Source: Phanerodontia chrysosporium (lineage: Eukaryota > Basidiomycota > Agaricomycetes > Polyporales > Phanerochaetaceae). Taken from it: a stretch of 64,000 nucleotides of DNA. The DNA lies in contig MJGA01000012.1 of NCBI GenBank assembly GCA_001910725.1, positions 496,001 through 560,000 on the forward strand. The letters run 5' to 3'. A program made the translations under genes and the position numbers. The notes beneath the pieces are model-generated. The model was not told where the DNA came from. It did not search any database and worked only from the letters and a program-made list of their open reading frames with translations. The stretch's first letter is position 1, and each line of letters starts with the position of its first letter. This document shows positions 1 through 11,314 of this stretch, one piece after another.

Positions 1-1
1 G

Positions 2-271
2 CACCTGGACACCAAGAAGGGATGCAGTCTGCTGCAAGACCTCCTTCGTAACGGGTGGTGCATGGAGACCCCGAGGCGCAACGTTATTGACAGATGTCAT
101 CTCGAGCAGCTATACGCCGTGTCGAGTAACTGGACGAGTTGGCGGTTTGGGCCTCTGGATTGTACGGCTTTATATGAATCTGGGGAGCGCTATCTTGAGG
201 AGCATCACGAAGACGTACCTGTGGTCCCTGCTTATCGTCCACTACAGATGCTGCATTTATACTTCCTGTGA
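2..271 (+). CDS. possible 3' end of a gene cut by the window edge
   Basis: A reading frame is open from base 2 to a TGA at 269-271 (89 codons) with coding-like codon use and many charged and aromatic residues; it ends HLYFL. No family is recognised. The overlapping frame starting at base 3 is also open, to 311, so the choice of frame is uncertain. If real, it is the last exon of a plus-strand gene whose body lies left of the window. Confidence 0.3.
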   Translation, partial: HLDTKKGCSLLQDLLRNGWCMETPRRNVIDRCHLEQLYAVSSNWTSWRFGPLDCTALYESGERYLEEHHEDVPVVPAYRPLQMLHLYFL

Positions 272-632
272 ACGGGCATTACGGAACCGGTGCGGAAGGC
301 AACATGTCTGAGGCTGGTGTCTTCGCGTCAGGGATAGCAAGGTAATATTCAGAAGATCGCAGAGCGTTTATGCGTATCGTTGCCTTTCTATGCTCATGGA
401 TGACCCAGAGTGTAGCGGGAACGTGATGGCAAGACGCGTCGAGACCCGACACCGCGTAACACGGTGATCTCATTGAATGCGAGTGCAAGTCTCGGTAAGT
501 GAGAGGTACCCAGCTGTGGTTGACTGGGTAAGTACAAGAATGAAAGAAGTAAGTGTCGTTTATCTATCGAGATAAGCAAAGCAGCGGATAAGATAAGATT
601 ACAACTCGTGTCCGCTTGGCGCCGGCATTACG
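272..632. other. intergenic, upstream of Lon
   Basis: No convincing gene is seen here; short overlapping ORFs on both strands show no family features. The right part is presumably the promoter of the Lon gene. Confidence 0.5.
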
Positions 633-650
633 CATCCGAAATTTCGGATG
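633..650. promoter_or_regulatory. perfect 18-bp palindrome with heat-shock-element core, upstream of Lon
   Basis: The sequence CATCCGAAATTTCGGATG equals its own reverse complement. Its centre, GAA-AT-TTC, is the inverted pair of nGAAn units that forms the core of a heat shock element. It ends 75 bases before the Lon ATG. Fungal PIM1/Lon is known to be stress-induced, so Hsf1 control is a reasonable inference. Only two perfect units are present, whereas strong elements usually have three. Confidence 0.45.
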
Positions 651-724
651 AGCAACAGACATTCGTCACTTCCACTTGACCGTCTACTTCGTTCCTGCCT
701 CAGCCATCCAGGGCCTGGTTGGGC

Positions 725-3700
725 ATGAACGTTTTTGCTCTCTTCAGATCATCGACAGCGGCGACAGCGAAGACATGTAGTCGCCGTCTGTGGACTGAAG
801 CCGGTCCATCACGTCCACTGGTCCAGGTCGTGCGACAGCGGAGAGCGTTCAACACCTCGACTGTCACCGATTACCAGCCCAATCAACCTGCGTTCTATCC
901 CAGATGGATCAACAGGCCTCAAGCGCCTCAGACCACGGAGAACGAGGAGCCAGGAGAGGGCCATGAACCAAACGAACCGGTGGGCGTGCGGTTAGACAGC
1001 CCGGAGGACTCACAGGCACCTCCAGGTTCGTCCGCTCCTCCGTCATCGTCCTCGTCATCTTCAGGAGATGGATCGGACGGGTCGCAGTCGGATTCGCCTC
1101 CTCCGCCTCCTCCTCCGCCTCCCGATCCTCCAGCACAAGCACAGACGCAGATATCGAAGCAGTCTGTCCCGGAAATTTACCCTCAGGTCCTGGCACTCCC
1201 CATTGCTCGTCGACCGCTCTTCCCAGGTTTCTACAAGGCAGTCGTTGTTCGTAATCCAGCAGTCGTCGCCGCTATCAAGGAGATGATGCGCAGAGGACAG
1301 CCGTACCTCGGCGCGTTCCTGCTCAAGGACGAACATGCGGATAGCGATGTCATCACCAACATCGATTCGGTACATCAGGTCGGAGTATTTGCGCAAATCA
1401 CGAGTGTCTTCGCTGCCAATGCTGGTCCAGGAGCCAAGGAAGGCGAGCAGGAGGAAGGGTTGACAGCTGTTCTCTACCCCCATCGACGCATCAGGATCAC
1501 GGACTTGGTCAAGGCAGGTGGTACTGCTACTGCGAAGGTCGAAGTCGCGCCAGAGCCAGAGGAACAGCTTCCTACTCCTCCCGCAACACCGGAGCCAGGC
1601 GCGAAGGAGACCGATGCTGCTCAGCACGCGATCATGCAGACGGCCTTCCTGCAGAAGTACGACGTCTCTGTTGTCCGCGTAGAAAACCTCGCGACTCAGC
1701 CATACAACAAGGACGACCAGTACATCCGCGCGTTTATGTCCGAGATCGTTTCCGTTTTCAAGGACATTGCTCAGCTTAACCCGCTCTTCCGCGATCAAAT
1801 CACCAATTTCTCGATCAACCAGGTCGCCTCGAACGTCTTCGATGAGCCGGACAAGCTTGCCGATTTCGCCGCCGCGGTATCGACTGGGGAGGTTCAGGAG
1901 TTGCAGGATGTTCTGGAGAGCCTGGTTGTCGAGGATCGTCTGCGGAAGGCTCTCTTGGTGCTCAAGAAGGAGCTCATCAACGCCCAGCTTCAGAGCAAGC
2001 TCTCACGCGATGTCGACAGCAAGATTGCTAAACGTCAGCGCGAGTACTATCTCATGGAGCAGCTGAAGGGTATTAAGAAAGAGCTTGGCATGGAGTCGGA
2101 CGGCAAGGACAAGATGATCGAGAAGTTCAAGGAACGTGCTGCGACGCTGAAGATGCCGGAGGCCGTCAAGAAGGTGTTCGACGAGGAGTTGAACAAGCTC
2201 CAGCACCTCGAACCGGCTGCTTCAGAAGCAAACGTCACTAGGAATTATCTGGAATGGCTCACGCAGGTACGTGCTTCCCGCTTACAGTGCTGCTTACCAT
2301 CCATTTACGCGTCATAGATTCCTTGGGGCCAACACTCGCCTGAGAATTACTCGATTACCCACGCTCAGAAGGTTTTAGACGAGGATCACTATGGTCTCAA
2401 GGACGTCAAGGATCGCATCTTGGAGTTCATTGCCGTTGGGAAACTTCGTGGTACTGTCGAAGGCAAGATTATCTGCCTTGTCGGCCCACCTGGTGTCGGC
2501 AAGACATCTATCGGCAAGTCGATCGCGCGTGCTTTGGACCGCCAGTTCTTCCGGTTCTCTGTTGGCGGTCTCACGGACGTCGCGGAGATTAAAGGTCACA
2601 GGCGGACATATGTTGGGTGCGTTTTTGCGCTCCAGGCTCTTCATCTGTACATTCGACTCTCGTTCTAACCCCTCCTACAGTGCACTTCCTGGAAAGATTA
2701 TCCAAGCCTTGAAGCGTGTAGGAACCGAGAACCCGCTCGTTCTTATTGATGAAGTCGACAAGATCGGTCGTGGACATAATGGAGATCCTGCGAGTGCGCT
2801 TCTGGAGATGCTAGACCCGGAGCAGAACACGGCTTTCCTGGACCACTAGTAGGTTGCACGTTCTTGCATGGTGGATGTCCTGACGTGGTCTCGTATAGCA
2901 TGGACGTCCCAGTCGACCTCTCGAGGGTCCTCTTCGTTTGCACTGCTAACATGCTTGACACCATCCCTGCTCCCCTACTTGACCGTATGGAGGTTCTCGA
3001 GGTCAGCGGGTACGTCTCGGAGGAGAAAATGGAAATTGCCCAACGGTACTTGGCGCCTCAAGCAAAGGAAGCTTCCGGCCTGAAAACCGCGGATGTCGAG
3101 CTAGATAGGTCCGCGATCGACACGTTGATCAAGTACTACTGCCGTGAGAGTGGTGTACGCAACTTGAAGAAGCACATTGACAAGGCATGTACCTTCATCA
3201 AAGTTGTCTTTGATGCGTTCTGACCGGAACGCATCTCGTAGATATATCGCAAGGCTGCCCTGAAGCTTATTGAGGATCTCGGCGAGGATGTGCTCCCCGA
3301 ACCTGCAACTACCGCCGCTTCGACCGAGGAGGCCAATCGCTCGCAGGCCGAGAAGGCCCCGGATTCCGACGACAAGCATGTCGAGAAGACAGTGGAGAAA
3401 ATCGATGCGCCCGTTCACGAATCCACTGCAACGCCGAAACAGGAGGGCGAGGAGGGCGAACGCAAGGTCACCACCGCTGATCGCCAGCCTATGAAGATCC
3501 CAGACACTGTCCACGTTAAGATTACGCCCGAGAACCTGAAGGACTACGTCGGGCCTCCGGTTTACTACAAGGATCGTATGTACATCAAGCCGCCACCACC
3601 GGGTGTTAGCACTGGTCTCGGGTACCTGGGCAATGGTTCCGGTGCTGTCATGCCCATCGAAGCCACTGTGCGTCCGATTTTCATCCCGATTCGCGGTCAT

Positions 3701-4311
3701 GCTCAAATATGTTCTCGCTAGGTTATGCCGGGTAAAGGTCATCTGCAGCTCACTGGCAAGCTCGGTGAAGTCATCCGCGAGAGCGCTCAGATTGCTCTCA
3801 GCTGGGTCAAAGCTCACGCGTACGAGCTTGGTGTCGCTGCTACTGCAGATGAGCAGATCCTAGACAACAAGGATGTGCACGTCCACATGCCCGAGGGCAG
3901 CATCGGCAAGGAAGGTCCTAGCGCTGGCACTGCCTTGTTGACGGCCTTCGTTTCGCTCTTCACGAAGACAAAGGTCAACCCCGATATCGGTATGTCTCCG
4001 TGCTCTAATTACCGGTCCGCACATCCTGATGGTCCGCCGTAGCCATGACAGGCGAGATCTCTCTCGTGGGTCAGGTCCTGCCCGTTGGCGGCCTGAAGGA
4101 GAAGATCCTTGCTGCACATCGTGCCAATATCAAGACGATCATCGCGCCTGCGGCCAACCGCCCGGACATCGAAGAGAACGTGCCCCAGAGCGTGAAGACG
4201 GGCATCAAGTTCGTGTACGTCGAGGACGTTCGCGAGGTCCTCCAGGAGGTCTTCGGCAATGAGCCCATCGCACAGAAGTGGAAGGAGACCCTTTTCAATG
4301 ACTCCCCTTAA
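725..4311 (+). CDS. PIM1: mitochondrial ATP-dependent Lon protease (PIM1 type)
   Basis: AAA+ serine protease that degrades misfolded proteins in the mitochondrial matrix. Seven exons are read: 725-2266, 2318-2616, 2681-2848, 2899-3184, 3242-3667, 3722-3989 and 4043-4311, giving 1085 aa with all phases matching. The N-terminus is Arg/Ser-rich like a mitochondrial targeting peptide and is followed by a Ser/Pro tract including nine prolines. The substrate-binding N-domain is next. Walker A GPPGVGKT lies at about 570-577 and Walker B LVLIDE at 633-638. The Ser-Lys dyad is in EGPSAGT (Ser974) and GGLKEK (Lys1015). A charged Ala/Glu-rich insert separates the AAA and protease domains. Intron 4 (3185-3241) appears to use a GC donor. 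The start is the first ATG in frame; TTG at 719 is not a likely fungal start. A palindrome with a heat-shock core lies upstream. Confidence 0.96.
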
Positions 4312-4567
4312 TTTTTTCCTCCTCTCCGAGGACGAAGTCGCGCACCGAGTCTTCCTGTTTTGCTTTCTCTATCGCAAATTGCACCGCACAGCTTGTATTG
4401 TCACCCGCCTAGCCCCCTCGTATCTACTACAGTTCACGTACTTAGAGCTGCCCCTCGCCAACCCTAGTGTATATTACAATCCATGGTCAATTACCCCCCT
4501 CAAGCCGCTTGACCGATAGTGAAGTTATGTAACATGAGTACTGTAAGGTGTACTGACTACTAATTAC

Positions 4568-5790
4568 TTATGTCCTCTGTTTTCCACCACGTCGCCTAAT
4601 GCCGAAAGCCTTGACAATATCGAATACTAGACGAGGTCTCTGAGTCTTTGTTCTATTGATTCTATCCTTTAAGTCGTCGCACTCTTGCTCTCGCTCATCA
4701 AGTTGGGCCAACGCGGCGTCGAGCCGTTGCTTCATCTCGCGCACCGCCTCGTCGGCTCTCCTCTTTTCTTCGGCATATTCCCTTGACAAACGCTCGCGGT
4801 CTCCCTTGAGCTTTTCGATGGTATCCGTGAGCTCTCTGCGAACCCGCTCGATATCCTCCTGCACTCGCTCGTCCCTGTCTTTGATTGCTTGCTGCAACTG
4901 AGCCCTGAGCTCTCCTAGTTCGGTGGCGTACTTCTGCTCGACCTTCGCGAGTATGGTCTGGAGTTCTAGTCCTGCTGTAGTCTCTGCGATATCCTTGCGC
5001 TCCTGAACTAGCTCCTTCTGGATGAGCAATGCACGAGGCGTATTGCAGAGGAGATGGGCGAGTATAGCTTGTGCGCTCTCGCGCGTGCCGTCGTGCCGCA
5101 CCATCGTTGCGCCCGCCTTCAAGACTGGCGCAAAGAACTCTTTACCGTCCCGGAGCTCTTTCTCGTGTGCCTCTCCGCGATCCCGTGGGACATCGCTCCA
5201 CATAGTCGTGGCGATAACGACGTTACGGAGCGAATCGTCCCCGCATACGCTACGAAACATGTTGAAGGTCTTGCGGGAGATACCGTTCATTCTGGGGTCC
5301 GAAATGCGGTGCATATAGATGACCCCAGTCAGCGTATACCCCTGTTCGTATCTATCGAAAAGTGAGGCTGCGTTGCATCTGGAAAACAGGCTGACGCACG
5401 TGCTGGATAGGTAGGCGGCAATCATCTTCAGGACATCCCTGTCGGAGAGATTCGTGTCGTCAAAACCTGGGGTATCGACGAGCGTGATGGTTCTCCCGAA
5501 AAGCTCGAAGGGGTATCCTGTTTCGATCTTGGACGTGCACGACCTGAGCCCTTCTCCCACAGGAAGGTTCGACCCGGATGCGAGGTTTATAAACTGGTCC
5601 GTGTTATTCAGCGAAAACACCGCTGCTAAGGTCGCTGGAGAAGCTCACCGTCGATTTCCCGGTCCCTGTAGATCCCATAAGTCTAAGCGCGAGTAAGTCT
5701 TCCTAACATAGCCTGGATTAGTGGAATGGCATGCACTTACGCGATGACAATATCCGACTCATTCGTGCGCAGGTATCCTGGCTGCACCAT
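4568..5790 (-). CDS. AIG1/GIMAP-like P-loop GTPase with C-terminal coiled coil (copy 1)
   Basis: Predicted GTP-binding protein of a family expanded in mushroom-type fungi; function unknown. Four exons are read: 5741-5790, 5649-5682, 5400-5593 and 4568-5351, giving 353 aa. G1 is GSTGTGKST and G3 is DTPGFDD. The usual G4 N/TKxD position is held by a TTMW-type sequence. After the G domain (about residues 1-230) comes a long charged heptad region, then a short basic tail. Exons 2 and 3 are 34 and 194 nt, exactly as in the other four copies here. The start is uncertain: the reading frame stays open upstream of the chosen ATG to an acceptor-like site near 5850, so an extra 5' exon is possible. It converges with Lon and diverges from copy 2. 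Confidence 0.85.
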
Positions 5791-6697
5791 CTTGTGCCCT
5801 ATGCTCAGGCTGCAGGATAGCGGGTCGCCGTCACTGAGTGCAACCTAACAGATGTGACGAGGGATCTATAGGATGACACGGCAATCGAATACACATCATG
5901 CCTGCTTTTAATAGGTGCATGACACGCTTTGCGCCACGGCGTAAGCACACCTGTTTTGGGTCGAGTTCATGCTGCACTTCTCATATTACAGAGTGAATGA
6001 GGAGAACACACCTCGCTAGGGTCTAGCGGCGCCCCGGGCCCGTAGCTTTGCTCCAAATGGCCCCAAACAACATGAGTTGGAAAGCGATCCGCGCAACCTT
6101 AGCATGTACGCCACCACCCCGGGGCCTCAACACCCAGATTTCTATATGGTGGTGTCAGCCCCCGTACGAGGTCGTGCAGCACGATACCAAATTAGAGCCC
6201 ACAATCGCATTGACGTAAGATACTTGGTTGTCGTATGTCGGCAACCCTTGAGACTACAGCAGCCAACGGAGCTGAGTCTGCACTCGGATCATAAATTGAG
6301 TCGGAGTCCGTTCCGAAGCGTCTGTCCACGCGACCCGCAGGTCCTCCGATACCAGCACGCCAGCTTTCCATCCCTCGTACGTATGCAATGCCGGCAAGCG
6401 GTGTGAGTTTCGATCACGTTTCTTTCTGCTGGTTGCAGGCCAACATGCTCAGAGAGACGCTAGCCTGAACATGCCACACCAGCGCGGTTCATATCATGTA
6501 TGACCCTACGAACTTCCCTGCCTGCTGCTCTCCGCCATGCGTAACACATGGGTTTCGTCTGACGTGAGGACGACGTCCGCTCAATGCGAACTTTGTGCTG
6601 CGTTGCTTGAGCGTGCGCTGTCTTACTAATAGTCATCGACTCCCCACTCTCGACTTCCACTCAAACATCTACTACCCTCCGCCTCACACCCCCAGCC
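5791..6697. other. intergenic between divergent GTPase copies 1 and 2
   Basis: About 0.9 kb between two divergent paralogues. It probably holds both promoters, and possibly a 5' exon of copy 1. No independent gene is recognised. Confidence 0.5.
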
Positions 6698-7973
6698 ATG
6701 GAGACTTCCGCACCATCGCATCCGCTTGACCACAAGGAGACGGACTCCGAGCGACAAGACCAAAGTGCGCTCGGAAACGGCACGTCGTACGATGCTCAGT
6801 CTCGATCTAAACCGATCACCGTTGCGTAAGTCTCTGTTTTCGGCATGTATCCCGCAGCTCACCCCTGCAATTTAGGCTGATGGGAGCTACTGGCACTGGA
6901 AAGTCTACGGTAGGACGACACGATCTTTTGCCTTCATCAGGTCCTGAACTTCTCGATCCAGTTCATCAACCTCCTAAGCGACTCAAAAGTCGCAGTTGGA
7001 GAAGGTCTCAAGTCCTGCACGTCAACAGTACAGATCTCGAGCGAGTTCAAGATATCTGGAGTGACGTTCAGGCTCGTCGATACTCCAGGTTTCGATGACA
7101 CGCACGTCTCAGATGCGGATATCCTAGAAATGATTGCGAAATATCTTACAGACGAGTACGCCTGTCCTTTCTCAATGCGTTTTTATGTTCTTAAACAGGT
7201 ACAGGTACAGAAAGGGACTCAAGCTGAACGGGATCATCTATATGCATCGAATTACCGACCCTCGCATGGGTGGTATCTCGCGACGAAACTTCAACATGTT
7301 TCGCCAGCTATGCGGAAGTGACGCGCTGCAGAACGTCGTCATCGTCACGAACATGTGGAAGCAGGTTTCACAAGAGCGGGGTGAAGCACGCGAGGAAGAA
7401 CTCCGTGGCCCGGATTTCTTCAAGCCAGTCCTGGACGCTGGCGCTAAGATGGTGCGCCACGATGACACGTGTGAGGGAGCCCGGAGGATACTCGAGCACT
7501 TCTTGCCAGTCGAATCTCGCGCGCTACTCATTCAGGAAGAGATCGTCGATTTGAAGAAAACAATCCCTGAGACATCTGCATACGTGGAACTCGATCGCGA
7601 GCTTGCAGAAATACAAGAAAAGCACGCCAGAGAACTCGAGACGGTACAGAACGAGTTGGCCCAGGCCCGAGCAGCCAACGACCCGTGTACAACGCGGGAG
7701 CTAGAGGAAGCCTGCGCTCAGCTCAAGCAAGATATTGAGAGGATCAAAGACGGCCGGAGTAAGCTGTCTCGGGAGTATGATGTAGGCGCGACGACGAATA
7801 TAGACGGGAGCGCAGGGACGGGAGAGTATGACCACATGGCTGACGCGCCGTCCAAAAGGAGGGTTCGACGGAACAAATTCCTGGAGTCGTTGCTTCGGAT
7901 CGGAAGACAACCTAGCTATCTTGTACTTCACTTTAGACATCATCTGATGCGCTCGGAGCAGCAGAAGCATTGA
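6698..7973 (+). CDS. AIG1/GIMAP-like P-loop GTPase with coiled coil (copy 2)
   Basis: Paralogue of the neighbouring GTPases. Exons 6698-6825, 6876-6909, 6962-7155 and 7205-7973 give 374 aa. A polar N-terminal tail of about 40 residues precedes G1 (MGATGTGKST); G3 is DTPGFDDTHVSD and the G4 region reads VTNMW. The last exon can use either of two nearby acceptors (cag-gtacag); 7205 is chosen because it keeps the same spacing as the paralogues. The coiled coil is shorter than in copies 3 and 5, and the last 60 residues do not match them, so the C-terminus may have drifted or be frame-shifted. Exon sizes 34 and 194 nt are conserved. Confidence 0.85.
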
Positions 7974-8354
7974 ATACCATGATGCAGCGAATCCTTACTA
8001 TCGTTAATACTGTCACGTTGTCTGCTTGCGCGTATGACACGTAATTTTATGGTCGACTGTGCGGTTCTTGCGGTTACTCTGGGATCTGTGAACGTAGTAT
8101 GAATTGAGTACTACCTCGATAATAATGTCAGGCTGGACACATCCTCGAGTGAGCATACAACTCGGGCGTAACTGGAAATCAGCCAGATTCAACGGCGAGC
8201 TGTGCAAGCCAGTTGCTCGGAGGATCCTAATATCATGCTTCATGTATATTCATCGTGATAAGGACACATACCTTCGGTGTCCTTAAGGTTTGCAAATGAC
8301 AACTCGCGGTATCTCCGCTGCAATCTTCACCTCGACCAGACGAGTTGACTCTTC
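7974..8354. other. intergenic between GTPase copies 2 and 3
   Basis: No gene signal is seen. Overlapping short ORFs on the two strands are shadows of each other. Confidence 0.5.
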
Positions 8355-9854
8355 ATGCTAGAACAAAGCAACACTGAGCAAGTTCACAGGCTGCCCCTAG
8401 ACACTGTCAACTGCGTAAAAGGTCTCGGAAGGGATGGAAACTGCGATGTTGTGAGTGATCCCGGAGAGATAAATATCGTGTGCGTGTCTGGTATACTTGT
8501 CAATAGGCCCTGCTGATGGTGCTCATCACTAGTGTTATGGGAGCTACCGGCACAGGGAAATCAACAGTACGTACTAGCGAATGTGCTGCAAGCACAAGTC
8601 TTGCGATTGATACTGCGGGGTAGTTCATCAACCTCGTGAGCTGTTCCGACCTTGTCGTGGGTGACGGCCTTCGGTCCTGCACATCCAAGGTTACAACAGG
8701 ACGCACCTTCGGACTATCCGGGAAGCGTGTCACGCTAGTCGACACTCCCGGGTTCGACGACACATTCCTGTCTGATACAGATATCCTAAAGATGATCGCT
8801 GTATATCTATCCAGCACGTAAGCGGCCATCACGTTTAGTTCATAGCCAGAGCTCAAGTCTACGCAGATACGAGAGCGGATACAAGCTGAACGGCGTCATC
8901 TACATGCATCGCATCTCAGACTTGCGCGTCGGCGGCACGTCTCGACGTAACTTCAACATGTTTCGCAAGCTGTGCGGTGACGACACCCTCTGCAACGTCG
9001 TCATTGTGACAACGTTCTGGAACGAGGTCGATCGAAGACGTGGCGAGGCTCGCGAGCGCCAGCTATGCACGGACGAAATCCTTTTTGCACCGGTGCTGCA
9101 AGCAGGTGCGGCCATTCTGCGACATGATGGGACACGCCAGAGCGCCCTTGCAGTGCTCGAGCGATTCATCAACAATACACCACGCGCCTTGCTCATCCAG
9201 AGGGAGCTCGTCGACGAGAGATTGGACATTGTCGAGACGGCGGCGGGCATGGAGCTTACCCGCGAGCTCGCAGCACTACAGCAGCGGCACGCCGAGGAGG
9301 TCGCTGATCTGCAAAATGACATGCGGCAGGCGCTGGAGAAGAAGGACGAGCGAGTGCGAAAGGAGCTCGAGCATGTCCGACGGGGGCTGCTGGAGAGGAT
9401 CGAGAGGATCGAAAACGATCGGAGACAGTTATCAAGGGAGTACGCTGAGGCGCGGGAGATGGTCGATTGCGCGGTGCGCAACTTGCAAGAGACCCTTCGA
9501 GCGACGAAATTGAGCATGCTGCGGCAGCTTGCTGAAGAAGAGATGGTCCACAGTCGTGCGTTATCCGTATTCCAAGAATATATCGAGGAGAAGAAGACGG
9601 CGACCGCGCAGGTACCATGCATACAAGCGCAAGCGGAAATGAAGGCCAAGGAGCGTGGTATAACGCGTCTGACGAGGTCAATGGAACGCTGTGGCTTGCG
9701 AGAGGTGCCGGAAGACGACCGATATTACATCTGTCACGGTGGAGCTGGGAGTAGCGACCCGTTACCGGTGGCGAGAGACGCACCAAGATATAGGGGCCAT
9801 TTGGGGCCATTTGCGAGAGTAGGACGCATGATAGACACCCTTTTTGGCCTGTGA
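8355..9854 (+). CDS. AIG1/GIMAP-like P-loop GTPase with coiled coil (copy 3)
   Basis: Complete paralogue of 446 aa from exons 8355-8479, 8533-8566, 8624-8817 and 8867-9854. It has G1 MGATGTGKST, G3 DTPGFDDTFLSD, the family block YMHRISD.RVGG.SRRNFNMF after G3, and TTFWNEV where a G4 would be. The helical region after residue 230 is rich in Glu/Arg heptads. The protein ends FARVGRMIDTLFGL, a hydrophobic/amphipathic tail very like that of copy 5. The start is the first ATG in frame with the exon-1 splice; an upstream non-coding exon cannot be excluded. Confidence 0.87.
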
Positions 9855-11314
9855 TGCCCTGTAGTTGATTGCAAAGGAGAATGCCATTGTATGTCAGCAG
9901 CATGCCGCCGTTGCGGTAAATTCACACCGGAAAGCGCATTTCAAGATCATGTTTCATTGAACACATACTTTTGGCCCACACTTCGGTCATTTCTCCTCGA
10001 AGTATACCATCTTGAAACTGGTCAGCAGTGAGAGCAGACTCGAAATAAGTATTGCGCAGGCTCGGACACGTGGCAGGTGTTTTCCATACTGGACTTACCT
10101 AATCAGAGACAGACTTGAGCGCCTTTCTGTAGTAAGATGTCCTTTACCTTCAACTTCCAAAAGTCACCTTGACGAGCTGGGGCGAGGAGTACTTCTGCAT
10201 GTCTCGAACCGCGGACATAATTGCCCAACGATGATACCTGTCACGAGCTCTGGAGCTCACAAAATGCCAGCTCGAATCGCAGCTGATACAATCTCAACGG
10301 TCGCTGGCTGAGGATTGCAAGACGCGACAAGACCTACGACAACCGCGACTTTCATCAGTCGCAGAGGACACGCGCAACTCGACACCGCGAGCGTTTTTTT
10401 TTAAAAACTGCAGACGAACTTCACCACATTGGTTGAGCTCCGAACAGCTCGGAGCAATGCCTTGCAGACCACGAGGCGATTGCACGACGCGTTCCGCACG
10501 GCAGGTAGGGATCGGACGTCGCGTGCAACACACATGAGCGCGTCCTCGGATGCGCGCTCCGACTCTACACGTCGTTCTATGAGCGGGACGCTCTTTGCCG
10601 CATGTCGACGAGCAATCAATCGACCGTCCTGTGGTATGGTCATATGCACGTGTGCAAGAGGTGTTGTCCACGTGCCAACCTGCTGCAATACCTCCGATGG
10701 AAGGTGAGGCTACATAACCCTATGCCATGCGTTCTGATAGATGAACCTAATCTCATTGCAAGGAACCTCGTTACGTTCGCACGGGCACTCGGGTAACGTC
10801 CTCTGCATGGACGCTACTTTGTTCTTCGATCATGGTTACTGCATCCTGTCGCCCCTGAGTTGACTTCTGACCCCTCTTTCGTCTCATCTCATCGTCCAAT
10901 TCTTTTGTTGAGTCCGCCCCTGTTCTTTGAAACAATTGCTGATTATGATTTCTCGAAGCTATCAGCCAGCCAGGGCCAACCGAATCTGACGCGGACATTC
11001 AGAAGATGTCCTCGTTCCCACTACATGATCACATTCCTTCCCCATGACCGCGTCAGATTCGTGCCTTGAACCCATGTGAAACCAGATATCGCCAAGGACG
11101 CTAGTCATCTCCGTCTAGTGCCGCGAGGAACCCACGATACATGAGCCTGACGATACCATGCCGACGAGGCGAGAGCTCGAGGCTAGAGCTCGAGGCCTCG
11201 TGGTCCTGGGGAGGCAGTCCCTCGGTGCGTGTCGTACTAATATTCAGCATTGTGTCTCACCATCTACTGTTTCTCGCAAGACAGTCTTCGTCAACTGCCC
11301 TATGACCGCGCGGA
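9855..11314. other. 1.4 kb with weak coding-like remnants only
   Basis: No complete gene is recognised. Around 10250-10380 a plus-strand frame reads like charged coiled-coil sequence, and a second open stretch ends at 10796, but neither has a start, splice sites or a family match. They may be scraps of a further GTPase copy. A short direct repeat of tagagctcgaggc type lies near 11172-11196. Confidence 0.35.
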
